In this document: positions 25,601 through 38,428 of the stretch, in pieces
Layout: every line of letters starts with the position of its first letter
How positions within the stretch are numbered: position 1 is the stretch's first letter
Origin: Pterois miles
Taxonomy: Eukaryota; Chordata; Actinopteri; Perciformes; Scorpaenidae
DNA length: 64,000 nt
Reading direction: 5' to 3'
Assembly (NCBI GenBank): GCA_947000775.1
Contig: CAMQGK010000341.1
Location: 6,393,501 to 6,457,500 of the forward strand
Notes under the pieces: generated by a model
Database searches by the model: none
The model's input: only the letters and a program-made list of their open reading frames with translations
Told to the model about the DNA's origin: nothing
Program-made: the position numbers and the translations under genes

Positions 25601-26206
25601 AAAATGAATGATAACAAAATCATTTGAAACTAAGACTATGTATGAGAGCCACCGTCTTGTGGAAGATTAACTTCTATGGTGGAGAAAAAAGAGGCAAACT
25701 AGTAACAAGTCATTAAGCATATGGGTTAGATTCTCTAGCATGGAGAGGTGGCACATGTGCTGATCTGGAGGCTGGAATACGTCTAAATCTGCTGAATCAG
25801 CGTGCAGTTGTACAGTTTATTACTAGATTAAGATGTGGTACTGCACCATATGCATGAATTCACTCTAATTTCTATTAATTTTCTCAGATTGTGCTTCATT
25901 ATATTCATCATTTTTTAAAGCTTGTCGTAAGTAACATCTTGAAAAACGCAAAATGGATGTGATAAAGTAAAGAACTTACTTTGTCCTCAAAGACGGAGTT
26001 GTCTGACTTTTTCTTTTATGACTGTATTTGCATAAATATAATGATTAATCCTCAAATGAAAGGTAGAAAGAGGACCATCTAATTTAGTTGCCTCTTTTTG
26101 GGATTTATTTGGGGTTAAGGCATAAAGGCTTGCTTTGGGAAAAGCCTGATCCCTGCAGCCACCTTAAACAACAGGCCTCGCTGAATAGACCTGAGTGTTT
26201 ACTATT

Positions 26207-26312
26207 GTCATTATATGTGGTTATTATTGTGCTGTTGCATGTATTATTGCCTGACATGTACAGTGCTGTGGAGAGAAACTGCCCCTTGGAGACAATAAAG
26301 TCTAAAGTCTAA
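26207..26312 (+). mobile_element. LINE/SINE 3' tail fragment
   Basis: Ends GCCCCTTGGAGACAATAAAG followed by the short tandem TCTAAAG TCTAAA, the usual 3' terminus of teleost LINEs of the L2/CR1 type and the SINEs that borrow their tails. Confidence 0.5.
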
Positions 26313-26710
26313 ACTGAATTTTGTAACTGAAGTTAGCATCAGGTTTGGTGGAGGTTAATTTTAGTTTTAGTGTTTAGGGTAAAATTTAGCATTAGAATGA
26401 ATTTAAGGGCACAAAGTGTTGTGGGTCAAGGCTGGTTATAGCATTGCTGTAAGCACAAATATTGTGAGTATTGTAAGTATAATGTATAGTGTGTGTGTGT
26501 GTGGTGTAGGTATCCTTCTAGTGCCTATCTGTAACACTGTGGCACCAAGCCCTTTCCCTGACAAATGATGCTATTTAGCAGCAAGTGATGCCAGTATTAC
26601 TGTTATGAATGATACAGTGCACATTAACATTGCCCCTCCCCTTCTCCTCTAGTCTGCAACACTGCTCTCATGACAAGAGCGATGGGCTGGAGGAGTCATC
26701 CCTCTACTTC

Positions 26711-26859
<149 letters not shown>

Positions 26860-27185
26860 ATTGTCCCCTGAACCTCCTACTCTGCGCAAACTCAAATACT
26901 GAATCTGCAATTTTCCGTCTGCATTCAGACAGTATGGTCGAACCGGAGTGACGGAAGCAGAGCAGGTAAGCTAAAGACATCTGGGGGCCAAACCAGAATA
27001 ACAGCTTGTCCACCACACTGATACTGTAGATTTACAGCTGTGGATTAATAAATACTTGCTGTGATATGATTCAACGTATGCTGGTTTTCAAACATGCAGA
27101 ATATTTCAAAATGAATTGAATGCATGTGGAATACTGCATTAGTAAATTTTCCAATCATGTACTATATTTATACAGCTCATGTACT

Positions 27186-27295
27186 GTGCCATAACATTAT
27201 GACCACTGACAGGTGACATGAATAACAGTGATAATGTCATTACAGTGGGGCCTGGCAGTGGGTCGGATATACTGTATGTAGTTTATTAACCTCTT
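27186..27295 (+). mobile_element. Dispersed repeat fragment (CATAACATTATGACCACTGA type)
   Basis: CCATAACATTATGACCACTG, CAGGTGACATGAATAACAGT and GGCAGTGGGTCGGATATACT match a repeat common in fish genomes. Truncated, noncoding. Confidence 0.5.
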
Positions 27296-27631
27296 CATTC
27301 CTCTCATTTGTGTGTGATGTTGTTAGTCCCCACAGTGGCCATTGTGTTGTAGTGGAACCATTGTTTTTGAAACTTGACCACACTGTCAAGTGTTCACCAT
27401 CCCATTGCTGAAAAAAACAATTCTTGCAGGTCCTGGTGCCTTATTATGGTATTTTGGAGGGATTATTGATCATTTTTATCAATTCTCAAGTGAAAAAATG
27501 TTTAAATTTAGCACCAAATCTGTATGACAAATGGTGTCAACCCAAAAATTGCTGCAATAACTTATGAGACTTAAGTGAGCATGGGGATATACATCATCAA
27601 TTTGTTTGCCCTAATACACTGTCACAATTCA

Positions 27632-27712
27632 TTTTAATTAATTAATTAATTAACTAACTAATTAATTCTTAACTAATTAAAACAAATTAATTAATTCTTC
27701 TTAATTCATGCT
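27632..27712. repeat. (TTAA)n-rich tract
   Basis: Imperfect tandem AATT/TTAA units. Highly AT-rich and self-complementary. Confidence 0.85.
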
Positions 27713-30255
27713 TATTTCTGATTTATGACTATAACAACTTGACACAGTGCTGAGATGAATCTCAAATTATTCTTCAGGTTTCCAGCTTTCAGATGATGTT
27801 CACCACCTCTATGTGACATCTACTGTTGACCTGCTATCTCCCCCTAAAGACCCCCTGTACCCCCTAAAAAGGCCAAAAATGGGTCTCTGTAGGTCTCTTA
27901 GGGTTAAAATGCCTCAACTCTGAAGTTATTTCAGGTGAAATTTAAAGAAAATATTGGAGGCATTTAGGTTTAAATGGGTGTGAAACATGCACAGATAAAG
28001 GCAGCACAGCAGAATGAGAACAATTTTAAACAGCAGGAAAAGTGCAGAGGAGGTGAGATGTGTTGAGGAAAGTAACAGATACACTCCGTTACCAAAGTTC
28101 TTCTGCATTAAGACAAAGCATTGTTGCTTCACTGTGGCAGGGCTGAAAAACGTACTGCTATAAAACACACAAAATGACAAAGCCTGGAGAGGCAGGAGAC
28201 TGAAAGTGAGGGGGAGGACAAGAAGAAAAGCAGGAAGACTTGCTAACCTATACACAGCAGCAGCCGCATGTTTTACTCAGCCCAAGCTTTTAGGAAAGGC
28301 AAGGGACCAATGGGGGTGCTAAATCAGCCGCTGGAGGACATCAATCCCTTCTGGATCGATCAGAGTCGCGCGTGTTAGACAGGGACTAGGTTCGGCCCTG
28401 CCCTGGGGCCTCAGGCTTGAGAAAGAAAAGAGGCTATAGGCCAAAGCCCTGTTTATTATGTTGGTGACATCTCTGGACCTCTCGTTCATCTGAGCGCTGA
28501 TGCAGGGGGACAGGCACTGTCAGGACTGCAATTTCACGCATGTTGTGAATTATAGCTTTGAATTTTATGGTGCACAGAGGCTCGGTGGGTATAAGGACAA
28601 CGGTCAGCACGCTATCTAGCAAAGCAGCGGCACAAAAAAGAAGAGATGAAGCTACCCCAAAACAAAGTGGAGAGATGAGTGACAGCAGAGGACAGGGCAG
28701 AGGGGATTTTGATCTTTACCTGCTTTGTATAAATACTTGATGAATTGTCTTGAGGCAGGTCCAGTGAGCCTTGGGCCTGAAGTCATCCAATCAGGAGGCT
28801 GATGAGTCAGTATGATGCCACTCATGTTACCACACTGACAAAGAGAGCCTTCAAACACATCAGCAACACCAAGCTGAAGCCATGCTGCCTCACATCAATC
28901 ACTCCCATCAAAAATTCAGACACTGTCTCCAACTAACTGGCAGCATGAGCTCATTCTGTACAGTGTCTGTATTTTGTTCTCTACTTTATAATAGTGCAGT
29001 ATTCTTCACTTCATAGATTACCATGTGAAGAGAAATTGAACAATATACTCAGTGGACAGAAGCCATAATGGAAAGCCTTCACATCTGTCACACAGATGAG
29101 TTGTGATTATGAGAGTGTGACTTCAGCATCAGATCAGGTCTGTGAGTGCGCTACAGAGGGAGCACTTAAAACCACATCCTGCTAATTGACTGTGCGCCAT
29201 TATAACAAAATGGGCCTGTTTCTTGTACACCACGATTACAGAAAGTGAGTGTGTGATGGCATCTGTTTGAATCCCTGCGCTGAAAGATCTATACGGTCAT
29301 AAAAACTGGGAGAAATACCAATTTCGACAAACACCAAAATATGAGCATGGCATTTAACTTAAATTGTTCAGAAACAAGGTGGGTGTGAACTTTACACGGC
29401 TGTTAATGACTGAAGAGTGGAACTGTATGCTGCACATTTGTGTTGAGCCAAACTGTTTCAGTCAATATGGCTCATACTGTTTGAAGCACTTCGAGGGTAA
29501 TTTACGAGTCACATTCCATCAGAGATTTAGGTCATTGTTTCAGGCTCATCATTTTAAGACACCTCTTGGGGGCGCATGCATTAACGTGCACCCTCACCTC
29601 CAGTCAAACACACAATGAATTAAACTTTCGTCTTAGAAATAAGATGGAAAGCAGTTGAAATGAACTCATCACCGTTTTCTTTGCCAGCGGTGCCGTGTGC
29701 TGCATTAATGTCTAGAGATTCAGGCTCCTTCTGGGAAACCAGTTGGATGTGGAAATAAACTGTGGCCAGAAACTGAGTGCTTGGACCTCTATTTCCATAC
29801 AAAGAGAGGTGTATTTGTTCAGGGGGCATCTTTAATAGCGGAAAAGAGGATGCATGCAGATAGTTTATTTCCCTGTAGGATGAAGGCAGCCATGGAGAGT
29901 GACAGTAAAGTCTTCTCCCCAGGGAGGTCAATTAGACAGATAGCAATAAAAAAGATGGAAAGAAAGAAAAGCTCACTGATTATGTTTGGTAAGCTTCTGT
30001 GCCATGAATAAACAAATGCAACACATTCTCAAATTGACACAACTGCTGCAGATTAGTACAACTTATTACAAGTCATCAAGTAATGGGTATAAATTACAGC
30101 TGTCGTTCTTCAAAGGAGTTTATATTTGTCTGTTGGAAAAAGCTAATTTGTCTCACAGAAATCCATACATTTTAGTGGCTCCTTTGAAACAAGACATTTA
30201 CCAAATTCGGTCTCATTTTCCTCTCATTTACCCTCACAGGCCTTCTCTCTGTTGT

Positions 30256-30292
30256 GTATGTGTGTGTACACACACGTGTGTGTGTGTTTGTG
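30256..30292. repeat. Alternating purine-pyrimidine GT/CA palindrome
   Basis: TATGTGTGTGTACACACACG followed by TGTGTGTGT. Alternating purine-pyrimidine with internal inverted symmetry, a sequence class prone to Z-DNA or cruciform formation. Confidence 0.75.
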
Positions 30293-30802
30293 ACATCAAT
30301 AACCGTGATGGCGAAGAGAGCCGAAGACAAATAGCGCCTGGAGTCTGGCTTTAAGTGACTCCTGTGTTTCAACAACCACACCATGAGAGTCCTTGGGAGG
30401 CTGTGTATTAATCCAGCAGATTTATGACTAAATCTGTCACGGATGGGAGGAGAACACCCTCTGCCTTTCCTTTAGCCATTCCTGTGAGAAATACACACCT
30501 CCCAGACACACATACTAAATGCGTGTGCATGTACACAGCATTTAAATGAACAGACTGTATGTTTAGAAACATAGCATAGACTGATTTTTAACAAAGGTGT
30601 GACCTTTGTGACCTCTGATGTAGGCACATATACACACACGTATGTAATCACAGAACATATACAAACACTTTCTGCAGGTCATCTGTAGAGATTTTGAGTT
30701 GAAGGGACAAGCAAGCTTTTGTTAATGTAAGTGAGAGTGTGAATATAGGATAACATAGGCTATTTACTGTACGTGTGCATGGCTGTCTTCAATAGAAACA
30801 AT

Positions 30803-31389
30803 AGACTGTATATAAGAAGTGGACATAGTCACTGTGACATCAACCCATTGGTTTGTGGACTGCTGTTTTAAAGCCTCCAGTTTCACATTTTGCCCGTCGT
30901 CATCTTAGTTTTTGGCTAGACATGAGAGGGTGGCGCTAAGTACAACTGAATGCTGAATGAGACATTTTTAGGCAACGAAAAATGTTAGACACTTTGAAAA
31001 TACGGTATAAAAGAGTTAATGTTTTAAGACGAAAAGAGGGACAACTCTCTGAACAGACAGTGCCGTGGTAGCGACCCATCAATCACAAGGTGGCCACGCC
31101 CTAAAGCATCACCTGTTTTATGGTCTATTTGACTCTAAATGGGATCATAATTTACTAAGTGAACATCATGCTGTATTGAAGAAGATTTGAAACTAGTGAT
31201 TGAGACCATAAACTCATGTCTACAATGTTTACTGAGGTAATAAATCAAGTGAGAAGTAGGCTCATTTTCTCTTAGGCTTCTATACAGTCAGACTTCATTT
31301 TGCAACCAGAGAGTTGCCTCCTGCTGGCTGTTAGAAAGAATGCAGGTTTTTGCATTGGCTTCACTTTTCAGAACCGGTGGTTGCCCACC
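30803..31389 (+). mobile_element. Dispersed repeat family A, copy 2 (full length)
   Basis: Starts AGACTGTATATAAGAAGTGG and ends near GGTTGCCCACC, 587 bp. It aligns along its length with copy 1 but lacks the extra inverted end. It serves as the reference for the family's ends. No open frame. Confidence 0.8.
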
Positions 31390-32545
31390 GATAAGAACTG
31401 GGCTTGTGGCATCACCTAAAAGCCCAAACGGAAGGAACAATCTCTCACTTAAAATCAAAAACCTCACTGTGCTTTAACCTTGTGAAATAAAGACCAAACA
31501 AAGCTTGCAGTCTGTTTTGTTCTCCTCAGCTTGCAGAGAAGAGGCATCAAAGGATTCCTAAGACGCTGCACAATGATGGATGTCATCAGAAACTATACTA
31601 TGAATACCTTAAAAGCAAATTTTAAAAGGCGCTTATGGACAGATATTACAGAATAAATGTTACACTACATGAAATACTTATCAGAGTATAGTTGGACTTG
31701 ACTCTGTGCAGATATGACTCATTCATTTGCACCGCATACAATGAGAGTGATTCAGCTCAGTCGAAAATGAACTGAGGAGGACGATGCGTATGATTGGATG
31801 TCCGGCCCAAGATTGGCTTTCTAATACACCCAAATGATGAAAACAGTGAGTGACAAGGCTGTGACTAACCAATCACATTGCGAACGTCGGAGGACAGTGA
31901 GGGACATTAGTGGACAGTCATCCCACGCATTGGTGAAGAGAGGCAGACCTGTCACTGCAAATTCACACACAGCTCCGCTCACTCTCCGATCACAAAGGAA
32001 AGCTCTTTGCTCTTGCTATTTTCTATTCCATCCCATCCCAGTACTGCTGTTGCCTCTCTCTCGCCGTCTTTGGTTTTTGTCATCCTGTCGTCACGCTCCG
32101 TCCTGCTTGTGGAGGCCAGACAGAGCGACACAGGCAGCGCTGATAGGACTGGACAGGTGGCTGTGTGCTACTGAGGCTTCTGGAGTGACGGCTGAGCCGG
32201 TCTGGCCTGTCATTGTCAGAAAAGCAAACGGCTGCCCCAAAACACACATGCATCCACCCTAAACCACACCACTCCTGCCAACATGCCAAGATGTCCATCA
32301 ACTCTGGCACTTTGTAATGCCTGCTCAATTCTTTGCTTTTCTTTCTGCATTGCTCTTTTCATCCACTTTTACTGCTCACCTCAGTTTTTAATCGCGTTCT
32401 TATTCTGTTATTTGCCTCTCTGTTTCACCCTCTCTACACTCCCTCTCTGTAGCACTGGCCCACTGTTGACCTCACCAGGGCTGACTATTACCTGAGAGTG
32501 AGCTAAATCATGGTTTGGTAATGGAACATGCCACCTTTATTGTGA

Positions 32546-32547
<2 letters not shown>

Positions 32548-32603
<56 letters not shown>
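32548..32603. repeat. (CA)n microsatellite, about 28 units
   Basis: Uninterrupted CA. Confidence 0.97.
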
Positions 32604-32604
<1 letters not shown>

Positions 32605-33105
32605 CAGAAACAAAAGTCTCTCCCTTTTGGCCTATCCCCTTTTCTCTCCCATTCACATGTTTATCATTTGGCCCATGTGTTACTGAAATATAGAGCTGAT
32701 GTTGTTTCTGTCAGCCCCGCGGATGTAGATGGGAATGTTGGGGAATGGCAGGAGCCGGGTCAAGAATGAGGTTGTGACAACTCAGAGTTGACCTCCAGCC
32801 CTGGCTGTCATTGGATGGGAGAGAGCAGAGTATTGCCTCAGAAAACAAAGCCTCCTTCTCTTGACAAATATTAGCTATAACGAATATGTGAATACTCAGA
32901 GAGTCAGCAGTGGTTTCCCTGTTTTGGACAAGGACAAAGAAAAGGGCAGGGATGTATCTGCACAGCACTGGCGCAATTCAGTGTGTGACTATACCTTCAG
33001 ATTTTAGTTTATTGTCAAACCAAGCTTTTGTCAGCTACCAGTGGGGTTACATCAAACGAAATTAAAGAGCCCACGAAGCTCTCAAAACACATGTTCTTGG
33101 AAGAG

Positions 33106-33181
33106 TCATAAAATGTGAGCCACTCTGGCATTGAACAGACAGTCTATTCAATACTTGTGTAGTGTGGCTCACATTTTATGA
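33106..33181. other. 76-nt imperfect hairpin (18-bp perfect outer stem)
   Basis: TCATAAAATGTGAGCCAC at 33106-33123 is exactly complementary to 33164-33181. Inside, ATTGAACAGAC (33130-33140) pairs with GTCTATTCAAT (33142-33152) with one mismatch, leaving an almost loop-less tip. Between the stems is an asymmetric internal loop of 6 and 11 nt. The size resembles a pre-miRNA, but the tiny loop and asymmetric bubble also fit a small palindromic transposon relic. Confidence 0.7.
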
Positions 33182-33768
33182 ATTTATATGTATAGTACAG
33201 TTTTATTTTCAGTGATACTACAGCTCTAACCGTTAACTGACATTAAGAATTTTAACCAATGTTGTAAGATACAGGATGTTGGCTCTGGTCTTGAGCTGAT
33301 GTGTTGTAGCATTTATTCACAGACAAATAAACAGTACGCACACTGCTGCAGCTACATTCACAGCTATAATGCCACCGACAACCCAACATTGACCGCCGCC
33401 ACACACACACACGAGGTGTGTCGGACACTAAAGCTACGCCTGGCTGTTAGACCATATGTGTGTGACTAAGGCAGCACAAAGCCTCCAGCAACGCTACAGC
33501 TGATAATGTATCACAAACACACAGTTTTTTGGACACTCGCTACTGTTACATCAGGCAGACACACGTCTGACAACCTGCCAAACTAAATGATGTGGTGCAG
33601 ATTTACTGGGAAAGTGGCTGCATGTGTCCACAACAATGCATGTAGCATCGTGGCTGCTAACTCTCCCAGACGGGTGAACTGAGGACTCGGTTGTCTGTTG
33701 TGCTGCTACACTGCAGCCGGCACACTCCGCCACATGTGATGCGCTAATCTTGCTGGTTATTGGATTTA

Positions 33769-33793
33769 AAAAAAAAAAAAAAAATTAAAAATT
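33769..33793. repeat. A-rich tract
   Basis: About 17 A followed by TTAAAAATTA; may mark the tail of a degraded retroelement. Confidence 0.6.
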
Positions 33794-34157
33794 AGCATCC
33801 CTATACAGCTCCCAATCAGAGTACACAGTGTCACCCTCACTGAACACCAGAGAGATGACACAGAGGTTCAGTTTATTAGCCAAGGATTATAGCTACTGGG
33901 CATTTCCATTACTTCTGCATTTTAATATACCTATACAACCATATGCTGACTAGTCCGTACACTCAAACAGTAATGAGAGAAAAAAAAAGAAATGAACAAT
34001 TTACATTTGAAGAATAATAAAATATGAATGCACAAGAAGAAACAAATATGGAAACGATTGTTGTCCAATGAAATCTCTGGTCTTCCACAGCCACCCAAAT
34101 GAACCATATTGTCATAATAATTTACAACCACATGTTATCAGCACTACATGTCTAATG

Positions 34158-34202
34158 CTAGCAGTAGTTGTAGTAATAGTAGAAGTAGTAGTAGTAGTAG
34201 TG
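34158..34202. repeat. (TAG)n imperfect microsatellite
   Basis: Interrupted TAG/AGT trinucleotides ending in five clean units. Confidence 0.9.
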
Positions 34203-34610
34203 CAGTGCTTCACCAATGAGCCTATACCCTAATGAGCTGAGAAACTACATACTAGAATTTTATGAAGTCAACTACTAATCAGGAATGAGGGAGAATAAAT
34301 GACTTAAGATAATATTTATAGCTGCAAGAACTATTTCAGGCTGTATTAATGAGTTTATCTGCCTGGAAATGTGACTTAAAATATTGAACAACTGCTGAGA
34401 GTTCACTTAACTCCTCACGTTAGGTTTTGGGCCATCAGGGATGTATTTTTTCAGAAAGGCTTGTTTGATGAAACATTACTTTATGCAGAATTGTCTTGTT
34501 GAGATAAGACAGTTGTTTTTTCTAGCTGAAAACAATACGAATATGTTTAAGTGTGGACTTCAGTCCCTATGGACGTGTGGTAGGGTGACAAACACTGTCC
34601 AGACAACCAT

Positions 34611-34732
34611 AGAGTCATCAATTAACCTGCGTGTCTTTGGACTGTGGGAGGAAACCCTTTGAAGGACCCTTCAGGGTTGAACCTGCAACCCTCTTGCTGT
34701 GAGGCGACAGTGCTAACTACTGCACCACCAGC
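34611..34732 (+). mobile_element. Dispersed repeat family B, 3' fragment
   Basis: AGAGTCATCAATTAACCTGC, GTCTTTGGACTGTGGGAGGA, CTTGCTGTGAGGCGACAGTG and TGCACCACC match the 3' half of 47611-47969, with an internal deletion of the part following GTGGGAGGAAACC. Confidence 0.8.
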
Positions 34733-35319
34733 AAGGCGTTGTTCCTGCAATGCTTGTGCTCAGGTTTATTTTTTTTTAACTGTTTTTCAATCAAGTGGAA
34801 AAAAAACCCAAAACAGCACACTGGCCGGCTTTGATTTATTTGAATTGACAGGGGAAACCATGTTGTTGCAGCAGGCATTTCTCAAATAGCAGATGTTTCT
34901 GCTTCAAACCAGAAAATCTTCTGTGGCAAAAAGTGAAATCTTTATACCTTGTTAAATTTTCCTCAGATGTCATTCAGCATTAGCATAAAAATTGACTTGC
35001 CACCTTGGTTCAGCGGCCCAGATCCACTTGCCGCTGAAGTGGATGTAGACTAGCATCAAGCTGCCGCTGCTGCTTTATTTCCCATTCCTTTTATAGATAA
35101 CTTCATGGTGGCATACAGGCTGGAATATATCTGTAATAGTGTTTTCTCACCAGTCCATATGGTGTAACAGTTGTAGAATTGCACTGTGCTCCAGACACCA
35201 CACTAGCATGTCTGATCCTGGTCTGGTCCAGCTCACATAGCTGACTGCCTGGCCAGGCTAGGCCAAGGCCAGCTGGACTTTATCTATATGGGTAGAGTCA
35301 CTAGTGCGTCTCTATCTTC

Positions 35320-35640
35320 CTCATCTCTCCCTTGCTCTCTTATGTCCATCTGCTGTGAAGCCCCTCTCACCCTCATCTCCCCCCTCTGCCAATATCTATT
35401 CCCATCTTTTCATGTGTGCATCACTTCCACAACCCAAGTTTCTGCCAGCTCCCTATCATTTATCCTGCTTCTTTCCTTACGTCCATCCTTCTCTCCCTCT
35501 CTCCTTCCTGCTATAGTCTCTGCATCCCTGCCTCCTACCTTTTCTTCCTTTCATTCCTCCCTCCCTCTTTCCATTCCTTATCACCATCTCCTTCCCTTTC
35601 TTACGCATCCCCAATTCTCTTTCTTCTGCCGTTATCACAA
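35320..35640. repeat. Long pyrimidine-rich (plus-strand) tract
   Basis: About 75-80% C+T over more than 300 bases with no simple period. The open frames on plus (Ser/Pro/Leu-rich) and minus (Gly/Arg/Glu-rich) strands are composition artefacts. Confidence 0.7.
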
Positions 35641-35934
35641 GTGATCCACTGTTTCCCATGAGTCAGATGGGCAACGGCAGGGAGAGAGACATAAAGGGAG
35701 AGAGAGAGGGAGAGGGAGAGAAAAGGACAGGACATGAAGATGGGGGGTCGGATGGTCACTGTCCGAAAAGCTTGGCTGACAATGCGCTGAAGATGACCAG
35801 AGGACTGCAATGCAGAGATGCCAGAGTCTAAAATGTGTGTGCATGTGTGAGCCAGATCGCTTGGTTGGTTGGTGTGTGTGTCTCCAGATTGTTTGCTCCG
35901 CTGCTGCCTAAATCTGATGTTCGGTTCCCGTCAT

Positions 35935-36105
35935 TACAGCTCTTTTCATCCCGTAACACGCCACACTTGTTTTATGGATTATAAATGAAGTCATTATCTG
36001 AAGCGCTCATTAGCTTCAGGTCCTAATTAGCCAAAATTAATATTGTTTCCTGACAAAGACATTGGCATTGCCAAATTGGCAATTGACCTCCTTGGTCAAT
36101 ATGGA
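35935..36105. promoter_or_regulatory. Candidate intronic regulatory element with clustered palindromes
   Basis: Contains GAAGCGCTCATTAGCTTC, CCTAATTAGCC and AAAATTAATATTG (homeodomain cores). It also has the 13-bp palindrome TTGGCATTGCCAA (36062-36074) and the inverted pair ATTGACC…GGTCAAT (about 36081-36100). Not part of any repeat I recognise. Confidence 0.3.
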
Positions 36106-36533
36106 GAGAGGGACATAGTGACAGGGGAAGCATAAAAAACAAGGGAGGTGAGGAGGAGAGCTGGGCAATGACAGCTGCTCTGGTTGATCAGTGTTGGACT
36201 CATCCCTCCCTCCCTGTCCTGCACAAACTCTGTCCTCCCACCAAAAAGAAGCTCCTGAAGCAGACACGCTGCATTTTCATCACTATCGCCAAAGAACCAT
36301 GACAGGTTTAGGTTGGAAATGAACGGTCTGAGTACAATACAAGCCACTAGGTATTATGCATGTTAAATGTGTGAGTTTAGTGTGGACATGAATGCAGAAA
36401 TCAGTGGAAAATGAACAGCTAGAAATACCATAGTCTCTCAGACACACAATGGCTGACGGCAGAAAAGCCTGGGATTTGTTAGCACATGACACTTCTCACT
36501 AGAGACAAACTGCTGCATAAAGAAACAAATAGA

Positions 36534-36580
36534 AAAGAGAGAGAGAGAGAGAGGGAGAGAGAGAGAGAGAGAAAGAGACA
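36534..36580. repeat. (GA)n imperfect microsatellite
   Basis: AGAGAG repeats with GGGAGA and AAAGAG interruptions. Confidence 0.9.
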
Positions 36581-37857
36581 AAGAACAAGAATGTGTGCAA
36601 GGCAGAGAGAGAGAGGCAAAGACGACCGACAAGTCTTTCTTATTCACTATATAAAGAAAAAAGATCTGCACTTCTAAGGAGGCCTGTTAAATGTCAAACA
36701 CCTTCTCAGGCTGTGAGATAAGAGAGGGGAGTTCAATTATACCGCACTCTCTCCATCCCGCTACTGAACAAAACCACACACATCACATAAACACATATGA
36801 ATATTCACACAACACACACGCCTTCTCAGCCTATCACTGTGTCTTCAGCTAACATGGACAGATTTAGAGGACTGGCACATACTTAGTTATGAAAAGATGC
36901 TTAAGTGCAAACATCAAATTGACAACACAGAATATGTATCTGTGCTCAAAAGGCCATAGCACCTCGAAGTGAATGACGTCATACTGAAACACAATGACAG
37001 GATAGCCAGCGTGAGAGAGAGACAGTATAAATACTGTTAAATAGTCACTCCACCAGTGAAGAAGACAAAGAGATCAAGACACCAGTGAAGAAAAGCGAGC
37101 AGATTTGAGCCAGAGACTGGTCTGTAAATGGGGGACGTAAAGCGCAGGCACCCCACTTGTCAATTAATCCTATCTGGCACCAGCATGCTGGCCTTTATGA
37201 GAACAAATGTCAGCTTTCAAGACAAGGACGATATAACCTTTCCTCACAGAATGCACGCCAGCCTCAGCTGACCAACGCTGATTTTACCCTCCAGAAGTCT
37301 AACAGAAGCTGATCCAGCACGTCAGCCGAACAATAATTCCAAGGGGTTAGCAAAACATCTAAAATTTCAGACAAATTATTAAATTACTGCCACAAGTTAC
37401 ATCCCAGCGTTATGCAAAAGAAAAGAAGAACACATTCAGCTAGTCTGGCCACTGGTCTGACACAGAAAATGGGTAGCATGTGAAGCTGCAATGGCTGGAA
37501 ACAACTGGGCAGTGCAAAATATGGTGATTAACGGGCTCTAAATAGAGGGTTTCTCTCAGCAGGAAGTCATTATCCAAGTAATATTCAGAACATTATGCAC
37601 GCCCCAGTAAGAGATTTTTTTCCAGCTTTCATTAGTCTTTGAGACCTGTAACATTCTGATTTTCAAAGACAATTAGGAGATTTCCTTGACATTTCATTTC
37701 TTCTCAATTTTTGCCTTTTGTGTTTGCATAAAAACACTGTGAGGAATCAAGACGTGTGTAACAAAGAAACAGCAACAATATATTTGCGCTGGAGTCGCGA
37801 CACTTACGGCCACATGCGTGTTCAAAGGGGCACAGAGACAGAAAAAAAACAACAGAT

Positions 37858-37922
37858 ACATTCACACAAACACACATGCAAGCAAACACACACAAACACA
37901 CACAAACAGACACACACACACG
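37858..37922. repeat. CA-rich imperfect microsatellite
   Basis: ACACAAACACAC-type units with interruptions. Confidence 0.85.
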
Positions 37923-38400
37923 CATCCCCCCTCCTCCCTCCTGCAGCTTCCCTGCGATGGAGCAAAGAGAGGTGGTCGCTGATGTGAAACATCAATTTCC
38001 AGGTTAGCTGCTCTGCGTGGCTCCGGCAGGTATCAGCCGTGACCCACCTGGGCCAGATAAGCAGCTGCAAGAAGCTGATCTGCCACCCAGCAATGCACCT
38101 CAGTGCAGGAGAATGGGGTGAACGTGTGAACACACACATACACACACACACACACATAAACACATTAGTAAACAAAAACCTGAAACAATTTATTGAATGT
38201 GAGGAAAAAAATGAAAACCTGGAGTACAAAAATGGCTTTTTTCATAATTAAAATTTTGCTATTGGTTTGCTATGGGTTGGAGCATTACACGTTGACATAA
38301 GTCCATAGGCAAAAATAAAATTAAATGTCTGCAGGATAAAGGTAATCTATGAAAGAAAGGTCACAATACAGGTGAAAATCCCTCACAGAAATAAAGTAAT

Positions 38401-38428
38401 ATCTTTAAATAAATAAATAAATAAACAC
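38401..38428. repeat. (AAAT)n microsatellite
   Basis: Five to six AAAT units, followed 300 bp later by another A-rich AAAC/AAAT tract at 38710-38757. Confidence 0.85.

Noticed and set aside
31834..32262. 142-codon plus-strand frame
   Set aside because: No recognisable domain, no splice context, and the opposite strand is equally open; probably chance in GC-richer intron sequence.
35288..35661. Overlapping Ser/Pro/Leu-rich frames
   Set aside because: All arise from a 300-bp pyrimidine-rich tract; no frame is favoured.
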